A stretch of 64,000 nt of DNA from Bacillus pumilus. Its GTDB lineage: Bacteria; Bacillota; Bacilli; Bacillales; Bacillaceae. A program made the position numbers and the translations under genes. The notes under the pieces were generated by a model. That model saw nothing but the letters and a program-made list of their open reading frames with translations. It had not been told where the DNA came from and ran no database searches. The stretch lies in the NCBI RefSeq assembly GCF_038738535.1, contig NZ_CP046128.1:186001-250000 (forward strand), in the 5' to 3' direction. Every line of letters begins with the position of its first letter. The stretch's first letter is position 1. Positions 19,156 through 28,898 of this stretch are shown here, in pieces.

Positions 19156-19168
19156 GCGGTCTTTTTTA
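19146..19168 (+). terminator. Short intrinsic terminator
   Basis: Stem GACCG / CGGTC followed by six T, overlapping the remnant's stop codon. Confidence 0.65.
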
Positions 19169-19192
19169 TTTATTTTATATAAAGAACCTATA

Positions 19193-19241
19193 TTGACAGT
19201 TTATCATGAAGTAGATTAAAATACATACCGACGGTCGGTAT
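19193..19241 (+). promoter_or_regulatory. Promoter and perfect palindromic TetR operator
   Basis: TTGACA (19193-19198), 18-bp spacer, TAAAAT (19217-19222). Immediately downstream lies the 17-bp perfect palindrome ATACCGACGGTCGGTAT (19225-19241), over the start site. The next gene encodes a TetR-family repressor, so autorepression is inferred. Confidence 0.82.
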
Positions 19242-19260
19242 TTAAGAGGAGGCGTTTCAT

Positions 19261-19923
19261 TTGGCCAGAAATAAGTATCCAGAAAAGACAATCCAGCAAA
19301 TTTTAGATGTGTCGACGAAGCTGTTTCAGGAAAAAGGATTTGAAAAGACGAGTTTGCAGGATATCATCCATGAATTGAACATGTCTAAGGGTGCTATTTA
19401 TCATCATTTCAAATCGAAGGAAGAAATATTACGTGCCGTGATGGATCGGCAATTTCGTCATGCGACAGAGAAGCTTGAAGATCTGATTGAGCATACAGAG
19501 GCAGTTCATGCAAAAGAGAAGCTGCAGCTTATTTTAGAGAAGCTTGTGGCAGATCCACAGTCTCACTCAATTGATGGAATCTTAGTTGATCAGATCAAAA
19601 ACCCGCAGTTTGTGGTGGAAGGGATGAAGGCAGGAGTAAATCAGGATGCGCTTAAAATTAAAAGGCTCATTCTAGAAGGAATTGATGATGGTTCGATGAA
19701 GACTGCTTTTCCTGGTGAAGTGGCAGAAGTGTTTATGCTTCTCGTGAATATATGGCTGAATCCAACACTATTTGCTCGTGATCAACAGGAAACTAGTCAG
19801 CGTTTGCTGTTTTTACAACAGATGATGAAAGGGCTTGGAGTGGATGTAGTGAGTGATCTATTTATTCAAAAGGTCACAGCGCATTATGCTGGAATTGGTG
19901 GATATGATCAGCCTGGAACCTAA
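19261..19923 (+). CDS. TetR/AcrR-family repressor
   Basis: 220 residues. N-terminal helix-turn-helix region: TIQQILDVSTKLFQEKGFEKTSLQDIIHELNMSKGAIYHHFKSKEEIL, the canonical TetR pattern. The C-terminal ligand domain is divergent. TTG 19261 behind AGAGGAGGCG. It heads a three-gene operon with a membrane protein and a DUF4097-like protein, which it probably controls through the palindrome upstream; the ligand is unknown. Confidence 0.9.
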   Translation: MARNKYPEKTIQQILDVSTKLFQEKGFEKTSLQDIIHELNMSKGAIYHHFKSKEEILRAVMDRQFRHATEKLEDLIEHTEAVHAKEKLQLILEKLVADPQSHSIDGILVDQIKNPQFVVEGMKAGVNQDALKIKRLILEGIDDGSMKTAFPGEVAEVFMLLVNIWLNPTLFARDQQETSQRLLFLQQMMKGLGVDVVSDLFIQKVTAHYAGIGGYDQPGT

Positions 19924-19974
19924 ATGGTCAGATAAGAGACAAAAAGAAAAATTCATTTCATAGGAGGATGCCTT

Positions 19975-20658
19975 ATGCTTCACTACATAAAACTTGAGCT
20001 AAGAAAAAGCCATATGAAACATTATATTCAAGCTAGTATGATTGCAAGCATTGTACTGCTGGTGTTTATTTATTTTGTCGCGTTTGTTGCACAGGTTGAA
20101 CAGGAAATAGGTTTTCAGCAATATCCGAATATCTATTTGTTGACCAGTATAGTATGGATGATCTTTTTTTCGATCGTCACAGCCTTGATGTATTGTCGAG
20201 TGATGGTGACTGCATTGAAAGAGCATGAACCTCATTCATCAAGTCTGAAAGCATCACTCCTTTCGAGAATGGTCTGGATGCTGTGCTTTTCTACGATTGC
20301 AATGCTGTGTAGCATCATTCCCTCATTTGTTGTGTTTAGTGTCACTGAATCGTTCTTCCCCCTTGTTCAGGATGCGCTGACAGCTGATGTGATGTTCACT
20401 GTGATCAAAACGTACCTAGTGTTTACTTGTTGTATCAACGGTATTGGCATGATTGCGATGAGAGTGGGGTTAATGAAGAAATCTACCTCCATGACCATTC
20501 TGACTGCGATTGTTCTATGTGCTGTTTTAGGAAACCTATTAATTGCTTTTTATGGAAATGATCAAATGAATTTCATTCTGTCAGGAGTCATGATCGCAGC
20601 CGTTCTCATTGTGATCTTGGAATTATGGGGCAGTATCATCCGGCTTCAAGGGAGATGA
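19975..20658 (+). CDS. Six-helix membrane protein, unknown (ABC-2-like)
   Basis: 227 residues, ATG 19975 (TTA/CTT context, site AGGAGGATG). Six hydrophobic helices and a start (LHYIKLELRKSHMKHYIQASMIASIVLL) like the ABC-2 permease family, but no ATPase is encoded nearby. It might borrow an ATPase encoded elsewhere or act alone. Lies between the TetR gene and a DUF4097-like gene in one operon. Confidence 0.65.
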   Translation: MLHYIKLELRKSHMKHYIQASMIASIVLLVFIYFVAFVAQVEQEIGFQQYPNIYLLTSIVWMIFFSIVTALMYCRVMVTALKEHEPHSSSLKASLLSRMVWMLCFSTIAMLCSIIPSFVVFSVTESFFPLVQDALTADVMFTVIKTYLVFTCCINGIGMIAMRVGLMKKSTSMTILTAIVLCAVLGNLLIAFYGNDQMNFILSGVMIAAVLIVILELWGSIIRLQGR

Positions 20659-20686
20659 GCCGCGTTGAAAAAAGGAGGGAGACATT

Positions 20687-21445
20687 GTGGAGCATACGAT
20701 TCAAATTGAAGAATCGGTCGTAGAATTATCGCTGGATTGGCTATTGGGAGAGGTGCGTATTCATCATCATGATCATCCTTATCTATTCATTCGTCAAACG
20801 ACCAATCAAGCTTTTCCCAAACGCTATTTGCTGCATCATCAGGTAAGAGAAGGACGTTTAGTCATTCAAGATAGACGAAAAAGAATACTCAGCTTAGGGT
20901 TTCACCTTTATAAAACTGATGTAGATATTTATCTTCCTAAACAACAATTACAGTCCATATCTCTTCGTTGTAAAGGAGCAAATCTTCAGGCAGAGAGGCT
21001 GAAGGTGGAAAATGTCTCTTGTCATTTAACTTCTGGAAAGACGATGCTATCAGGTGAAATCAAGCATCTCCATTTAGAGACAGTAGGTGGACTTATTTCT
21101 AGTCGGCAGCTGGTCGCGCAGAGATTATTACTGCACGCCACATCGTCAAAGGTTGAGTTGACGGGTGCTTTTTTGGACGTTGATCTGCATGTAACAGGTA
21201 GAAGGATACAGATTCATTCTACAAACATGCTAGATTCACTTAAATCTACTTCAACAGGAGCAAATGTCAAAGTGGCGATACCGGAAAATGATGGGTTTAC
21301 TTGTTATGTAAAGAAAAGATCCGGCGCTTTCCGGAATGACTTTTCTTGTCATCGAGAGAAGGAGAAAATGGTGCATAAAAATGGATTGCGATCCTTTGAG
21401 GTTGATATAAGAGGCGGTCAGTTCCTATTAAGTCATCAGATTTGA
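20687..21445 (+). CDS. DUF4097-like beta-repeat protein
   Basis: 252 residues, GTG 20687 behind AAAAGGAGGGAG. The sequence is a series of short beta strands with recurrent patterns (LVIQD..., VDIYLPKQQLQSISLRCKGANLQAERLKVENVSCHLTSGK) resembling the right-handed beta-helix DUF4097/YvlB family, ending in VDIRGGQFLL. No signal peptide or membrane helix, so it is likely cytosolic. Role unknown; co-transcription with a TetR gene hints at a membrane-stress function. Confidence 0.68.
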   Translation: MEHTIQIEESVVELSLDWLLGEVRIHHHDHPYLFIRQTTNQAFPKRYLLHHQVREGRLVIQDRRKRILSLGFHLYKTDVDIYLPKQQLQSISLRCKGANLQAERLKVENVSCHLTSGKTMLSGEIKHLHLETVGGLISSRQLVAQRLLLHATSSKVELTGAFLDVDLHVTGRRIQIHSTNMLDSLKSTSTGANVKVAIPENDGFTCYVKKRSGAFRNDFSCHREKEKMVHKNGLRSFEVDIRGGQFLLSHQI

Positions 21446-21545
21446 AATGACTTTCACCCTTTGATTCAATATATCAATATAAAACAATTTGAACATCTCT
21501 TTATGTCGGAATATTTTGATAATAGTGTTTCCCTCAAAAAAACAA

Positions 21546-21574
21546 TTGTTTTTTAAGGGTAGATTTATTATGAT
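21546..21574 (+). promoter_or_regulatory. Putative sigma-A promoter of the amino acid permease
   Basis: TTGTTT (21546-21551), 17-bp spacer, TATGAT (21569-21574). The -35 overlaps the palindrome CCCTCAAAAAAACAATTGTT... (21531-21559), which could be an operator or the end of the previous unit. Confidence 0.5.
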
Positions 21575-21602
21575 AATATACAACGAAAGATTGATGTTTC
21601 TC

Positions 21603-21634
21603 AATCAGAATGAACATTCTGATTTTTATTTTTT
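21603..21634 (+). terminator. Leader terminator (possible attenuator) before the permease gene
   Basis: Stem ATCAGAATG / CATTCTGAT followed by TTTTATTTTTT, placed between the predicted promoter (start near 21581) and the start codon at 21665. Its place in the leader suggests regulated termination. Confidence 0.55.
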
Positions 21635-21664
21635 ATGTTGTTTGTTGATGAGGGGGGAAGAAAA

Positions 21665-23053
21665 GTGGCTCAAAAAGAATTAAAGAGAGGGTTAAGTGCC
21701 CGCCATATTCAAATGATCGCACTCGGCGGCACGATTGGTGTTGGCTTATTTATGGGGTCAGCCAAGGCCATTCAATGGACAGGTCCATCGGTTCTTCTAG
21801 CGTACGCAGTATGTGGTATCTTTATTTTTTTTATTATGCGTGCGATGGGAGAAATGTTATACGTTGAACCGAGTACAGGTTCATTTGCTACATTTGGTCA
21901 TCAATATATTCATCCGCTTGCGGGGTATATGACAGCTTGGAGTAACTGGTTCCAGTGGGTCATTGTCGGGATGTCGGAAATTATTGCAGTAGGCGCTTAT
22001 ATGAAATATTGGTTCCCAGACCTGCCAGCGTGGATTCCAGGTTTAATCGCGATGATTATTTTGGGAGCGGCCAACTTGATTTCGGTTAAATCGTTCGGTG
22101 AGTTCGAATTTTGGTTTGCAATGATCAAGATTGTGACGATTATTTTGATGATCATTGCAGGTCTAGGCATTATTTTCTTTGGATTTGGAAATGGCGGGAC
22201 GCCTATTGGCTTGTCTAATCTGTGGGCGCACGGCGGGTTCTTTACAGGTGGATTTACCGGATTCTTGTTTGCGTTGTCGCTTGTCATTGCTGCCTATCAG
22301 GGGGTAGAGCTGATTGGGATTACAGCAGGTGAAGCACAAAATCCAGAAAAGACGCTGACCAATGCCATCAAAAGTATCATCTGGCGTATTTTGATTTTCT
22401 ATATCGGTGCGATCTTTGTCATTGTGACAGTGTATCCTTGGGATCAGCTGAATACCCTTGGCAGTCCATTTGTGGCGACGTTTGCGAAAATTGGGATTAC
22501 AGCAGCTGCTGGTATTATTAACTTTGTCGTCATTACAGCAGCGATGTCAGGCTGTAATAGTGGGATTTTCAGTGCGGGACGTATGCTTTATACATTAGGT
22601 GTGAATGGACAGGCGCCTGCTTTCTTCACCAAAATTTCGAAGAATGGCGTGCCGTATTTTGGGACATTTGCTGTGCTGATTGGTCTAGCGATAGGAGTTG
22701 TCCTCAATTATGTTGCGCCACCAAACATTTTCGTCTATGTGTATAGTGCGAGTGTACTTCCTGGTATGGTGCCTTGGTTTGTGATTTTGATTAGTCATAT
22801 CGGCTTTAGAAAAGCGAAGGGATCTGCTCTTGATCAACATCCATTCAAGATGCCGCTAGCGCCGTTTTCTAATTATTTAACAATCGGTTTCTTACTGATG
22901 GTGCTTGTGTTTATGCTTATTAATCAGGATACGCGTATTTCTCTGATTGTGGCAATTGGGTTCTTGATTGTAGTAGCGCTTAGCTTCTTTGTCTTTGGGA
23001 TTGGGAAACGGAAACCGATCGAAACAGCTTCTTCTGATCAAACGGTAAAATAA
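21665..23053 (+). CDS. ybxG: Amino acid permease of the AAT/APC family, YbxG-like
   Basis: 462 residues, 12 predicted helices. Begins with the AAT-family signature [53 protein letters not shown] and [20 protein letters not shown] are likewise diagnostic. GTG 21665 is chosen for its GGGGGGAAG site; the longer frame from 21635 begins in the leader. Length and sequence recall B. subtilis YbxG, and glpQ-glpT nearby supports the region. Substrate likely a neutral amino acid; not determinable here. The leader carries a terminator. Confidence 0.82.
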   Translation: MAQKELKRGLSARHIQMIALGGTIGVGLFMGSAKAIQWTGPSVLLAYAVCGIFIFFIMRAMGEMLYVEPSTGSFATFGHQYIHPLAGYMTAWSNWFQWVIVGMSEIIAVGAYMKYWFPDLPAWIPGLIAMIILGAANLISVKSFGEFEFWFAMIKIVTIILMIIAGLGIIFFGFGNGGTPIGLSNLWAHGGFFTGGFTGFLFALSLVIAAYQGVELIGITAGEAQNPEKTLTNAIKSIIWRILIFYIGAIFVIVTVYPWDQLNTLGSPFVATFAKIGITAAAGIINFVVITAAMSGCNSGIFSAGRMLYTLGVNGQAPAFFTKISKNGVPYFGTFAVLIGLAIGVVLNYVAPPNIFVYVYSASVLPGMVPWFVILISHIGFRKAKGSALDQHPFKMPLAPFSNYLTIGFLLMVLVFMLINQDTRISLIVAIGFLIVVALSFFVFGIGKRKPIETASSDQTVK

Positions 23054-23055
23054 TC

Positions 23056-23091
23056 AAAGGCCTTGCGGGATGGACCGCAAGGCTTTTTTTG
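23056..23091 (+). terminator. Terminator between ybxG and glpQ
   Basis: Stem GCCTTGCGG / CCGCAAGGC with seven T. Lies between convergent genes and may serve both. Confidence 0.92.
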
Positions 23092-23092
23092 T

Positions 23093-23974
23093 TTAGAGTG
23101 AAGCTTTCACACGGTTAAAGACATCTGGAAAGTTGGTGAAAAGACCGGTGACGCCGTATTGCAGTAAACGGGTCATGTCTGCTTCGTTGTTTACCGTATA
23201 TGGGTGGAGGAGGAGTCCGTGGCTTCTGACCTGCTGTACGTTTTCAGGTGTCAATGCTCTAAAGTTTGGCCCGACACCCACTGCATAAGATTTGATGAAG
23301 TCGAGTTGATCATCTGTGATGGACGTCATTTGGGTTCTGTCTAATAGCTGTACTTTTGGAAGGCGTGGAGCTAGTTTCTGTAGTTTTAGCAGGCTGTCTT
23401 GACTAAAGGACTGGATGATGACCTGCCCTTTTCTCGTATGTTTTCCGAGAAGATGATGTTTCTTTAAGGCGGCCAATAGTTTCTCTTCCATTTGCGGATA
23501 AAGGTCCGGTTTTTTTGTTTCAATATAATAATTCTCTCGTTTGCCGAAATAGCGCAGCACCTCATCTAATGTGAGTACTCGCTGTCCGATATAGTTGGCA
23601 TTTTGTCTGTCGGGATTGACTTCGTTAAACCATGTACCGGCATCAAGCTGTTTGATTTCGGCAAGTGTGAGGTCTTTGACCCAGCCTGTTCCGTTTGTGG
23701 TCCGGTCAACGGTTTCATCGTGCATGACGATGAGGTGTCCATCCTTTGTCATTTGAAGGTCGAGTTCGAGGTAATCCACATTCATCTTTGTGGCGAGTTT
23801 GTAGGAAGCCAGGGTATGCTCTGGTGCATACCCTGATGCTCCGCGGTGTGCAACGGTTAGAATACGATCTGGAGATAAAAGATGTTCATGTGCCGATATG
23901 GTGGTCGGCACCCACGCAAAAGACAGTAAAGCAAAAGAGAGCAACACGAAAGCAAGTAATCTACTTTTCTTCAT
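23093..23974 (-). CDS. glpQ: GlpQ glycerophosphodiester phosphodiesterase
   Basis: Secreted enzyme that releases glycerol-3-phosphate from deacylated phospholipids and teichoic acid. 293 residues with a signal peptide (MKKSR..., hydrophobic to about residue 25, cleavage likely near SAHE). GDPD catalytic motifs: AHRGASGYAPEHT (His43, Arg44), LELDLQ (Glu70, Asp72) and HDETVDRTTNGTG (His85). Same length as the B. subtilis protein. Downstream of glpT in the same operon, so uptake and release of G3P are coupled. Confidence 0.95.
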   Translation of the reverse strand: MKKSRLLAFVLLSFALLSFAWVPTTISAHEHLLSPDRILTVAHRGASGYAPEHTLASYKLATKMNVDYLELDLQMTKDGHLIVMHDETVDRTTNGTGWVKDLTLAEIKQLDAGTWFNEVNPDRQNANYIGQRVLTLDEVLRYFGKRENYYIETKKPDLYPQMEEKLLAALKKHHLLGKHTRKGQVIIQSFSQDSLLKLQKLAPRLPKVQLLDRTQMTSITDDQLDFIKSYAVGVGPNFRALTPENVQQVRSHGLLLHPYTVNNEADMTRLLQYGVTGLFTNFPDVFNRVKASL

Positions 23975-24066
23975 ATTTTATCCTCCTTTTACGGTAACTG
24001 CCTTCATCATAAGAAATAGATGTAAAGGGCATGTTGGGTGGATATGAATCTTTTATGTGATTTTCA

Positions 24067-25401
24067 TTAAGCTTGCTCTACGCGCTTCCCTGTATTCCAT
24101 GTCATCGCCAGGAAGACAATCGCAAGCACACAAGAACCAACCAGTAAAATGAAGCCTCCTGTCCAGTCATAGTGATCTACGACGACGCCCATCATCGCAT
24201 TGGCAAAGGCAGAGCCGCCAATATAGCCAAAGAAGCCAGTGAGTCCGGCCGCAGTGCCAGCCGCTTTTTTAGGAGCGAGGTCAATGGCTTGAAGTCCAAT
24301 GAGCATGACAGGTCCGTAAATCAAAAAGCCGATGCTGATAAGGGCGATGTTATCGACCATTGGATTGCCAGCAGGGTTTAACCAGTAAACGAGCACCGCA
24401 ATTAACACCCCAGCCATAAAGAGGACGCCCGCTGGTGCACGGCGGCTTCTAAAGAATCGGTCACTGATCCAGCCGCACAACAATGTCCCCGGAATGCCTG
24501 CATATTCATAAAGAAAATAAGACCAGCGTGAATGCTCTGGTGAAAAGCCCTTTGCTTCTGTTAAGTAGGTCGGCGCCCAGTCCACGACACCGTAACGGAC
24601 GAAGTACACAAAGACATTGGCAATGGCGATATACCAAAGGAATTTATTGTTGAGTACATACTTAAATAAAATCTCTTTCACTGTTAATTCTTTTTCTTGA
24701 TCTTCATACTGCTGTGCCGGATAGTCATTGCGATATTCCTCGATTGGCGGAAGGCCAGCGGATTGCGGGGTATCCCGGACGAGTAGAATGATCACGATAG
24801 AGACGATAATGGCAATGATGGCAGGGAAGAAAAAGATACTTTTCCATGTCGCAAACAGCACGATCCCTAAGGTGATGAGCGGTGCAAGAATTCCCCCGCC
24901 GATATTGTGAGCGACGTTCCAAATGGACATTTTCGTTCCACGTTCACTAACCGAAAACCAATGCGCCATCGTGCGTCCGCATGGCGGCCACCCCATGCCT
25001 TGGAACCAGCCGTTTAAAAACATGAATAAGAACATGATCCATACACTTGACGTCACCCATGGAAATGAGACAAATAGGATATTGATAAGGGCTGATAGAA
25101 AGAGTCCGGTGGCTAAAAAGTATCTTGGGTTACAGCGGTCTGAGATCATCCCCATGATGAATTTACTAAAGCCATAAGCGATAGAGACAGCTGCGAGTAC
25201 AAAGCCTAATTCACTTTTCGTGAACCCTTCTTCCTGTAGATAAGGAATGGCAAAAGCGAAATTTTTGCGCAGCAAATAGTAGCCCGCATACCCGATAAAG
25301 ATGCCTAAAAAGACTTGCAGCCGCAGCCGCTTATAGGTCTCATCTGTTTTGGCATCATCGAGCCTGTCGATATGCGGAGCGGGTTTAAACCATTTGAACA
25401 T
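24067..25401 (-). CDS. glpT: GlpT glycerol-3-phosphate permease
   Basis: 444 residues, a 12-helix MFS organophosphate:phosphate antiporter. The N-terminal [25 protein letters not shown] and the [21 protein letters not shown] segment are the GlpT/UhpT signature, with the two essential Arg conserved. ATG 25401 behind AGGAGGATC. First gene of glpT-glpQ; its 5' leader carries a terminator-like hairpin and a cre site. Confidence 0.96.
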   Translation of the reverse strand: MFKWFKPAPHIDRLDDAKTDETYKRLRLQVFLGIFIGYAGYYLLRKNFAFAIPYLQEEGFTKSELGFVLAAVSIAYGFSKFIMGMISDRCNPRYFLATGLFLSALINILFVSFPWVTSSVWIMFLFMFLNGWFQGMGWPPCGRTMAHWFSVSERGTKMSIWNVAHNIGGGILAPLITLGIVLFATWKSIFFFPAIIAIIVSIVIILLVRDTPQSAGLPPIEEYRNDYPAQQYEDQEKELTVKEILFKYVLNNKFLWYIAIANVFVYFVRYGVVDWAPTYLTEAKGFSPEHSRWSYFLYEYAGIPGTLLCGWISDRFFRSRRAPAGVLFMAGVLIAVLVYWLNPAGNPMVDNIALISIGFLIYGPVMLIGLQAIDLAPKKAAGTAAGLTGFFGYIGGSAFANAMMGVVVDHYDWTGGFILLVGSCVLAIVFLAMTWNTGKRVEQA

Positions 25402-25440
25402 AAAGATCCTCCTCTTGTCGTTATCCGATTGACTGAAGCA

Positions 25441-25474
25441 AAAGTACGAGATCGGCGTTTGATCTTGTACTTTT
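25441..25474 (-). promoter_or_regulatory. glpT leader hairpin (GlpP-type antitermination candidate)
   Basis: On the minus strand, AAAGTACAAGATC pairs with GATCTCGTACTTT around a seven-base loop, then TTTTGC. B. subtilis glp leaders carry such terminators that GlpP overrides in the presence of G3P. Placement 40-75 bases before glpT fits; binding is inferred. Confidence 0.6.
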
Positions 25475-25490
25475 TAAGAGACAAAAGAAT

Positions 25491-25504
25491 TGATAGCGCT
25501 TTCT
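25491..25504 (-). promoter_or_regulatory. cre-like site in the glpT leader
   Basis: Minus strand AGAAAGCGCTATCA, one mismatch from the CcpA consensus TGWAANCGNTNWCA. Catabolite repression of glpT is inferred. Confidence 0.5.
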
Positions 25505-25587
25505 TTTGTACTCCCATCATATCGGATGGAAGAGACGTTTATGATGAGGCTTTTGTCATAATTTTGGAAAAACAGTTCATCAAGTAA

Positions 25588-25620
25588 CGAAAAAAAATCC
25601 GCACAATGGCGGATTTTTCT
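25588..25620 (-). terminator. Terminator of the SurA_N lipoprotein gene
   Basis: Minus-strand stem AATCCGCC / GCGGATT followed by a long T run. Confidence 0.9.
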
Positions 25621-25626
25621 TAGCTG

Positions 25627-26400
25627 TTACAGAGATACATTAATTTTCGCAGATTTCTTTAGTTTTTCAATTTCTTTTTGTACTTCTTTCTGCTTTTCTT
25701 GAGATTCTAGCTGTTTTTTAATTTGTGATTTAACCTCTTTGTATTCAGGTGCTTTTTGCTTTTGTTTTTTCATTTCATCTGCGTATTGATCATAGTACGC
25801 TTTGACATCCTTTTCAGAGACGGACGCTGATTTGATTTCTTTGTCGACATACTGGCTGTATTTGATGCTGTCGGCAATGTCACTTTTCAGCTGATCCATT
25901 GTGAGTCCGCTTTTCTTAAGAGCTTCTTCAAATTGAGCGTTGTCTTTGAATTGTTTCTTTTCTTCTTTTAGCTGTTTATCTACCTGCTTGTCAGAGGCTT
26001 TGATGCCCTTCTTCTCAGCATCTTGCAGGATGAGCTCTTGACCTACGAGCGCATCAATGGTTTGTTTCTTGACTGCTTTTGCGCCTTCTTTAGATGTTGG
26101 GTCTTGCCCTGATTGTTGAAGCTGGCCTTGAATGGTCGATAAAGCACTATTATATTCATTACCTGTGATTTTGTCTTGGTTGACGGTCGCAACGACCTTT
26201 TGATCATCGATTTTTTGTGCGTCTAATTTCTTTTGCATCTCTTCCATTTGCTTTTGCTGTTCTTTTTGGTCAGCCTGTGTTGTTTCCTTGTTTTTGGCTG
26301 AATCGTTTTGCTTATCTTGTTTGGTATCGTTTGACGAGCAGGCTGCAAGCCCAACAGATAACAAACAAGCGATGAGTGTGTATGATACCTTTTTCATCAT
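25627..26400 (-). CDS. SurA_N-domain lipoprotein (foldase-like, no PPIase domain)
   Basis: 257 residues. Lipoprotein signal with lipobox LAAC, Cys at about residue 21, then a Lys/Gln/Glu-rich linker. Residues about 68-200 match a SurA N-terminal chaperone domain (VATVNQDKITGNEYNSAL..., IDALVGQELILQDAEKKGI). PrsA carries a parvulin domain next; here the sequence runs straight to the C-terminal helix (EKQKEVQKEIEKLKKSAKINVSL). Inferred to be an extracytoplasmic chaperone at the membrane. Monocistronic. Confidence 0.85.
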   Translation of the reverse strand: MMKKVSYTLIACLLSVGLAACSSNDTKQDKQNDSAKNKETTQADQKEQQKQMEEMQKKLDAQKIDDQKVVATVNQDKITGNEYNSALSTIQGQLQQSGQDPTSKEGAKAVKKQTIDALVGQELILQDAEKKGIKASDKQVDKQLKEEKKQFKDNAQFEEALKKSGLTMDQLKSDIADSIKYSQYVDKEIKSASVSEKDVKAYYDQYADEMKKQKQKAPEYKEVKSQIKKQLESQEKQKEVQKEIEKLKKSAKINVSL

Positions 26401-26549
26401 TTTCTCTCCCTTCGGTATGAGAACATCTAGTGCGCATTCTAACCGTTTTTTAGGAAAAATAAAACCGTACAGACAATTTGTTAGCGGATTGACATGTTTT
26501 TTATCTGTTTGTCCTCATTTTGTCTTCTCATAGTCATCTTATGACAAAC

Positions 26550-28601
26550 TCAATCGTGGAATAATTGTTCCATCGCCTCGTCGATATTGGTAATGGGCTG
26601 GCGGCAGCTGTAGTTTTCACAAATATACACAGTGGTTCTGCCATCGATTGTTTTGTAATCTTTTGTAAAGGGTGCGAGCTGCGCTAATTCCTGCCCTGTT
26701 TCGGCAGTCAATATGATATCAAATGGCATGAAGCGTTTCCGAAGCGCCTGTAAAAGTCGTTCTTTTTGAGGATCACCGTTTTTCCCGAGAATGATGATCT
26801 CTCTTTTTGTTGCATATTGACTCAAGAGTCCTTGCAGAAACGCTGTGTGCCCGCTTGGATAGGAAGAGACATCGACATAAAAAGCTTTGAACATCTGCTC
26901 TAATGTGTCCAGCCAGTCCTGACGTCCGGTCAGTCTGCTTAGCGTGAGAAGCTGCTTGAGTGCGGTGCTGTTACCAGAAGGCATGGCGCCGTCGTACACT
27001 TCTTTTTCTCGAACGAGGAGCGCTTCCGCATCTGATCCTGAGAAGAAAAAGCCCCCTTTTTCCTTGTCCCAAAACAGCTCAAACATGTTCTCAGCTACTG
27101 TTGTGGCTTTTTCCAGCCATTCTCGTTCAAAGGTTGCTTCGTATAAGGACATATAGGCAGAAAGCATATGCGCATAATCCTCGATAAAGCCAAGATGCTT
27201 CACGTCACCTTCTCTATAGCGGACCATGAGCCGCTCATGTTGGACGAGGTGTGTTTCTAGAAAAGACATCGCCTGCTTCGCCATGCGGATGGCTTCCTCT
27301 GTACCGAATACCCTTCCTGCTTTGGCGAGCGCAGAGATCATCAGCGCATTCCAAGATGTGAGCACCTTGTCATCGACAAGCGGTGCGGGCCGCTGCTGTC
27401 TGACAGATTGTAAAATGTGCCGGGCAGATTGAAGCTTGGACTGAAGCGTATGGTCGTCGATCGAGAAAGAGGCTTTGATGTCATCAAAAGAGGTTGAAAT
27501 GGTATGAGGGATGTTCGCCCCTTCAAAGTTCCCCTCTTCAGTGATGTGATAGACTGCGCAGAACAAAGCGCCGAGGTCCTCGCCTAAATGAGTCATGATC
27601 TCATCTTTTGACCAGACGTAATATTGTCCTTCTTTCCCCTCAGAATCTGCATCTATCGCTGAATAAAAGGAGCCGCCCGGATTCATCATATCTTGTTTAA
27701 TAAAGTGGATCAGGTGTTGGACAAGCTTTTCATACTCAGGCTGTTGAGTAAGCTGATATGCTTCTGTGTAAGCTTCCATCAGCAAGGCGTTATCAGACAG
27801 CATTTTTTCAAAATGAGGCACAAGCCATTTTTCGTCTGTTGAATAACGAGAAAAACCTGAACCCACATGGTCGTATATACCGCCATTTGCCATTCCATCT
27901 AACGTTTTCGTGACTGCATATAGCGCATTTTCCTGCCCAGTCCATTCGTAATAGCGCATCAAGAATGAAAGCATATGAGGTGCAGGGAATTTTGGCGCAG
28001 AGCCGAACCCGCCGTGCAGCGTATCAAAGCTGCTCATGAGCTGGTAATAGGCTTTGTGGATCGCCTCTTGAGTGAGCGTACTTTCTGTCTGCCCTGCTGC
28101 TTTGATCCGCAAATTATTTGTCGCCTTCTCTGCCAACGATTCGATATGATCGCGGTCGTTGTGATACGCATCCAGCAGTTGCGTCAGTGCTTCAATGAAA
28201 CCAGGACGTCCGTAAGCACTTCTCTTTGGAAAATAAGTCCCCGCATAAAAAGGCTTTTGATCAGGCGTGACAAATACATTCAACGGCCAGCCGCCTTGCC
28301 CCGTCATCATCTGACAAACAGACATATACATAGAATCGATGTCTGGACGCTCCTCACGATCGACTTTAATCGAAATGAAATGCTCATTTAAGATGTCAGC
28401 GACTTGCTGATCTTCGAAGCTTTCGTGTGCCATGACGTGGCACCAGTGACAAGTGGCGTAACCAATGCTGACCAATATAGGTTTGTTCTCTTTCTTTGCT
28501 TTATAAAATGCCTCTTTTCCCCATGGATACCAGTCAACTGGGTTATGCACGTGTTGAAGTAAGTAAGGAGATTTTTCATTAATCAATTTGTTCTCTGCCA
28601 A
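26550..28601 (-). CDS. yyaL: YyaL, thioredoxin-like DUF255 protein
   Basis: 683 residues. N-terminal thioredoxin-like domain with the motif [17 protein letters not shown] (Cys51, Cys54), then a large (alpha/alpha)6 barrel-like region typical of YyaL/SPATA20 proteins ([43 protein letters not shown]). Cytosolic; biochemical activity not established. The frame is intact and of family length. No partner is obvious nearby. Confidence 0.92.
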   Translation of the reverse strand: MAENKLINEKSPYLLQHVHNPVDWYPWGKEAFYKAKKENKPILVSIGYATCHWCHVMAHESFEDQQVADILNEHFISIKVDREERPDIDSMYMSVCQMMTGQGGWPLNVFVTPDQKPFYAGTYFPKRSAYGRPGFIEALTQLLDAYHNDRDHIESLAEKATNNLRIKAAGQTESTLTQEAIHKAYYQLMSSFDTLHGGFGSAPKFPAPHMLSFLMRYYEWTGQENALYAVTKTLDGMANGGIYDHVGSGFSRYSTDEKWLVPHFEKMLSDNALLMEAYTEAYQLTQQPEYEKLVQHLIHFIKQDMMNPGGSFYSAIDADSEGKEGQYYVWSKDEIMTHLGEDLGALFCAVYHITEEGNFEGANIPHTISTSFDDIKASFSIDDHTLQSKLQSARHILQSVRQQRPAPLVDDKVLTSWNALMISALAKAGRVFGTEEAIRMAKQAMSFLETHLVQHERLMVRYREGDVKHLGFIEDYAHMLSAYMSLYEATFEREWLEKATTVAENMFELFWDKEKGGFFFSGSDAEALLVREKEVYDGAMPSGNSTALKQLLTLSRLTGRQDWLDTLEQMFKAFYVDVSSYPSGHTAFLQGLLSQYATKREIIILGKNGDPQKERLLQALRKRFMPFDIILTAETGQELAQLAPFTKDYKTIDGRTTVYICENYSCRQPITNIDEAMEQLFHD

Positions 28602-28701
28602 GGAATCACCTGCTTTGAATTAGTAAAATTATTATGAATTTTAACATCTATTGCCTAACGTAGCTGAAATTTCGAATTTGTTTTATTTACTGATTTAAAA
28701 A

Positions 28702-28723
28702 AGCATATCCTTTAAGATATGCT
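28702..28723. terminator. Terminator hairpin, left copy flanking repeat A
   Basis: Palindrome AGCATATCCTTTAAGATATGC plus T; on the minus strand it is followed by TTTTTTAAA, so it would terminate the 29024-31612 operon. An identical 22-bp copy lies at 28899-28920. Confidence 0.7.
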
Positions 28724-28898
28724 CAGATTGTTGACAAAGGGCTAAAATGATCTTTATTTTAGCCCTTTGTCTTCTTTTCAGCGTGATAGAAAACCTTTGC
28801 AGTCTAGGAAGGACGAGTAATGGCGCGGAGCGAATTTGACATTCGTGAGCACCAGCGCGCAGGACTGACAACGAATGCGAGGGTTTGTCTACACGCTG
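28724..28898 (-). repeat. 175-bp intergenic repeat, copy A (MITE-like)
   Basis: Same element as at 36452-36627 and 63162-63336, here inverted. Ends are imperfect inverted repeats (CAGCGTGTAGACAAA and CAGATTGTTGACAAA, 12 of 15 alike). It carries a 16-bp perfect stem, GACAAAGGGCTAAAAT and its complement, around a seven-base loop. It is flanked on both sides by an identical 22-bp terminator palindrome, as if that had been duplicated on insertion. No coding potential. This fills most of the gene-free stretch 28602-29023. Confidence 0.85.
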
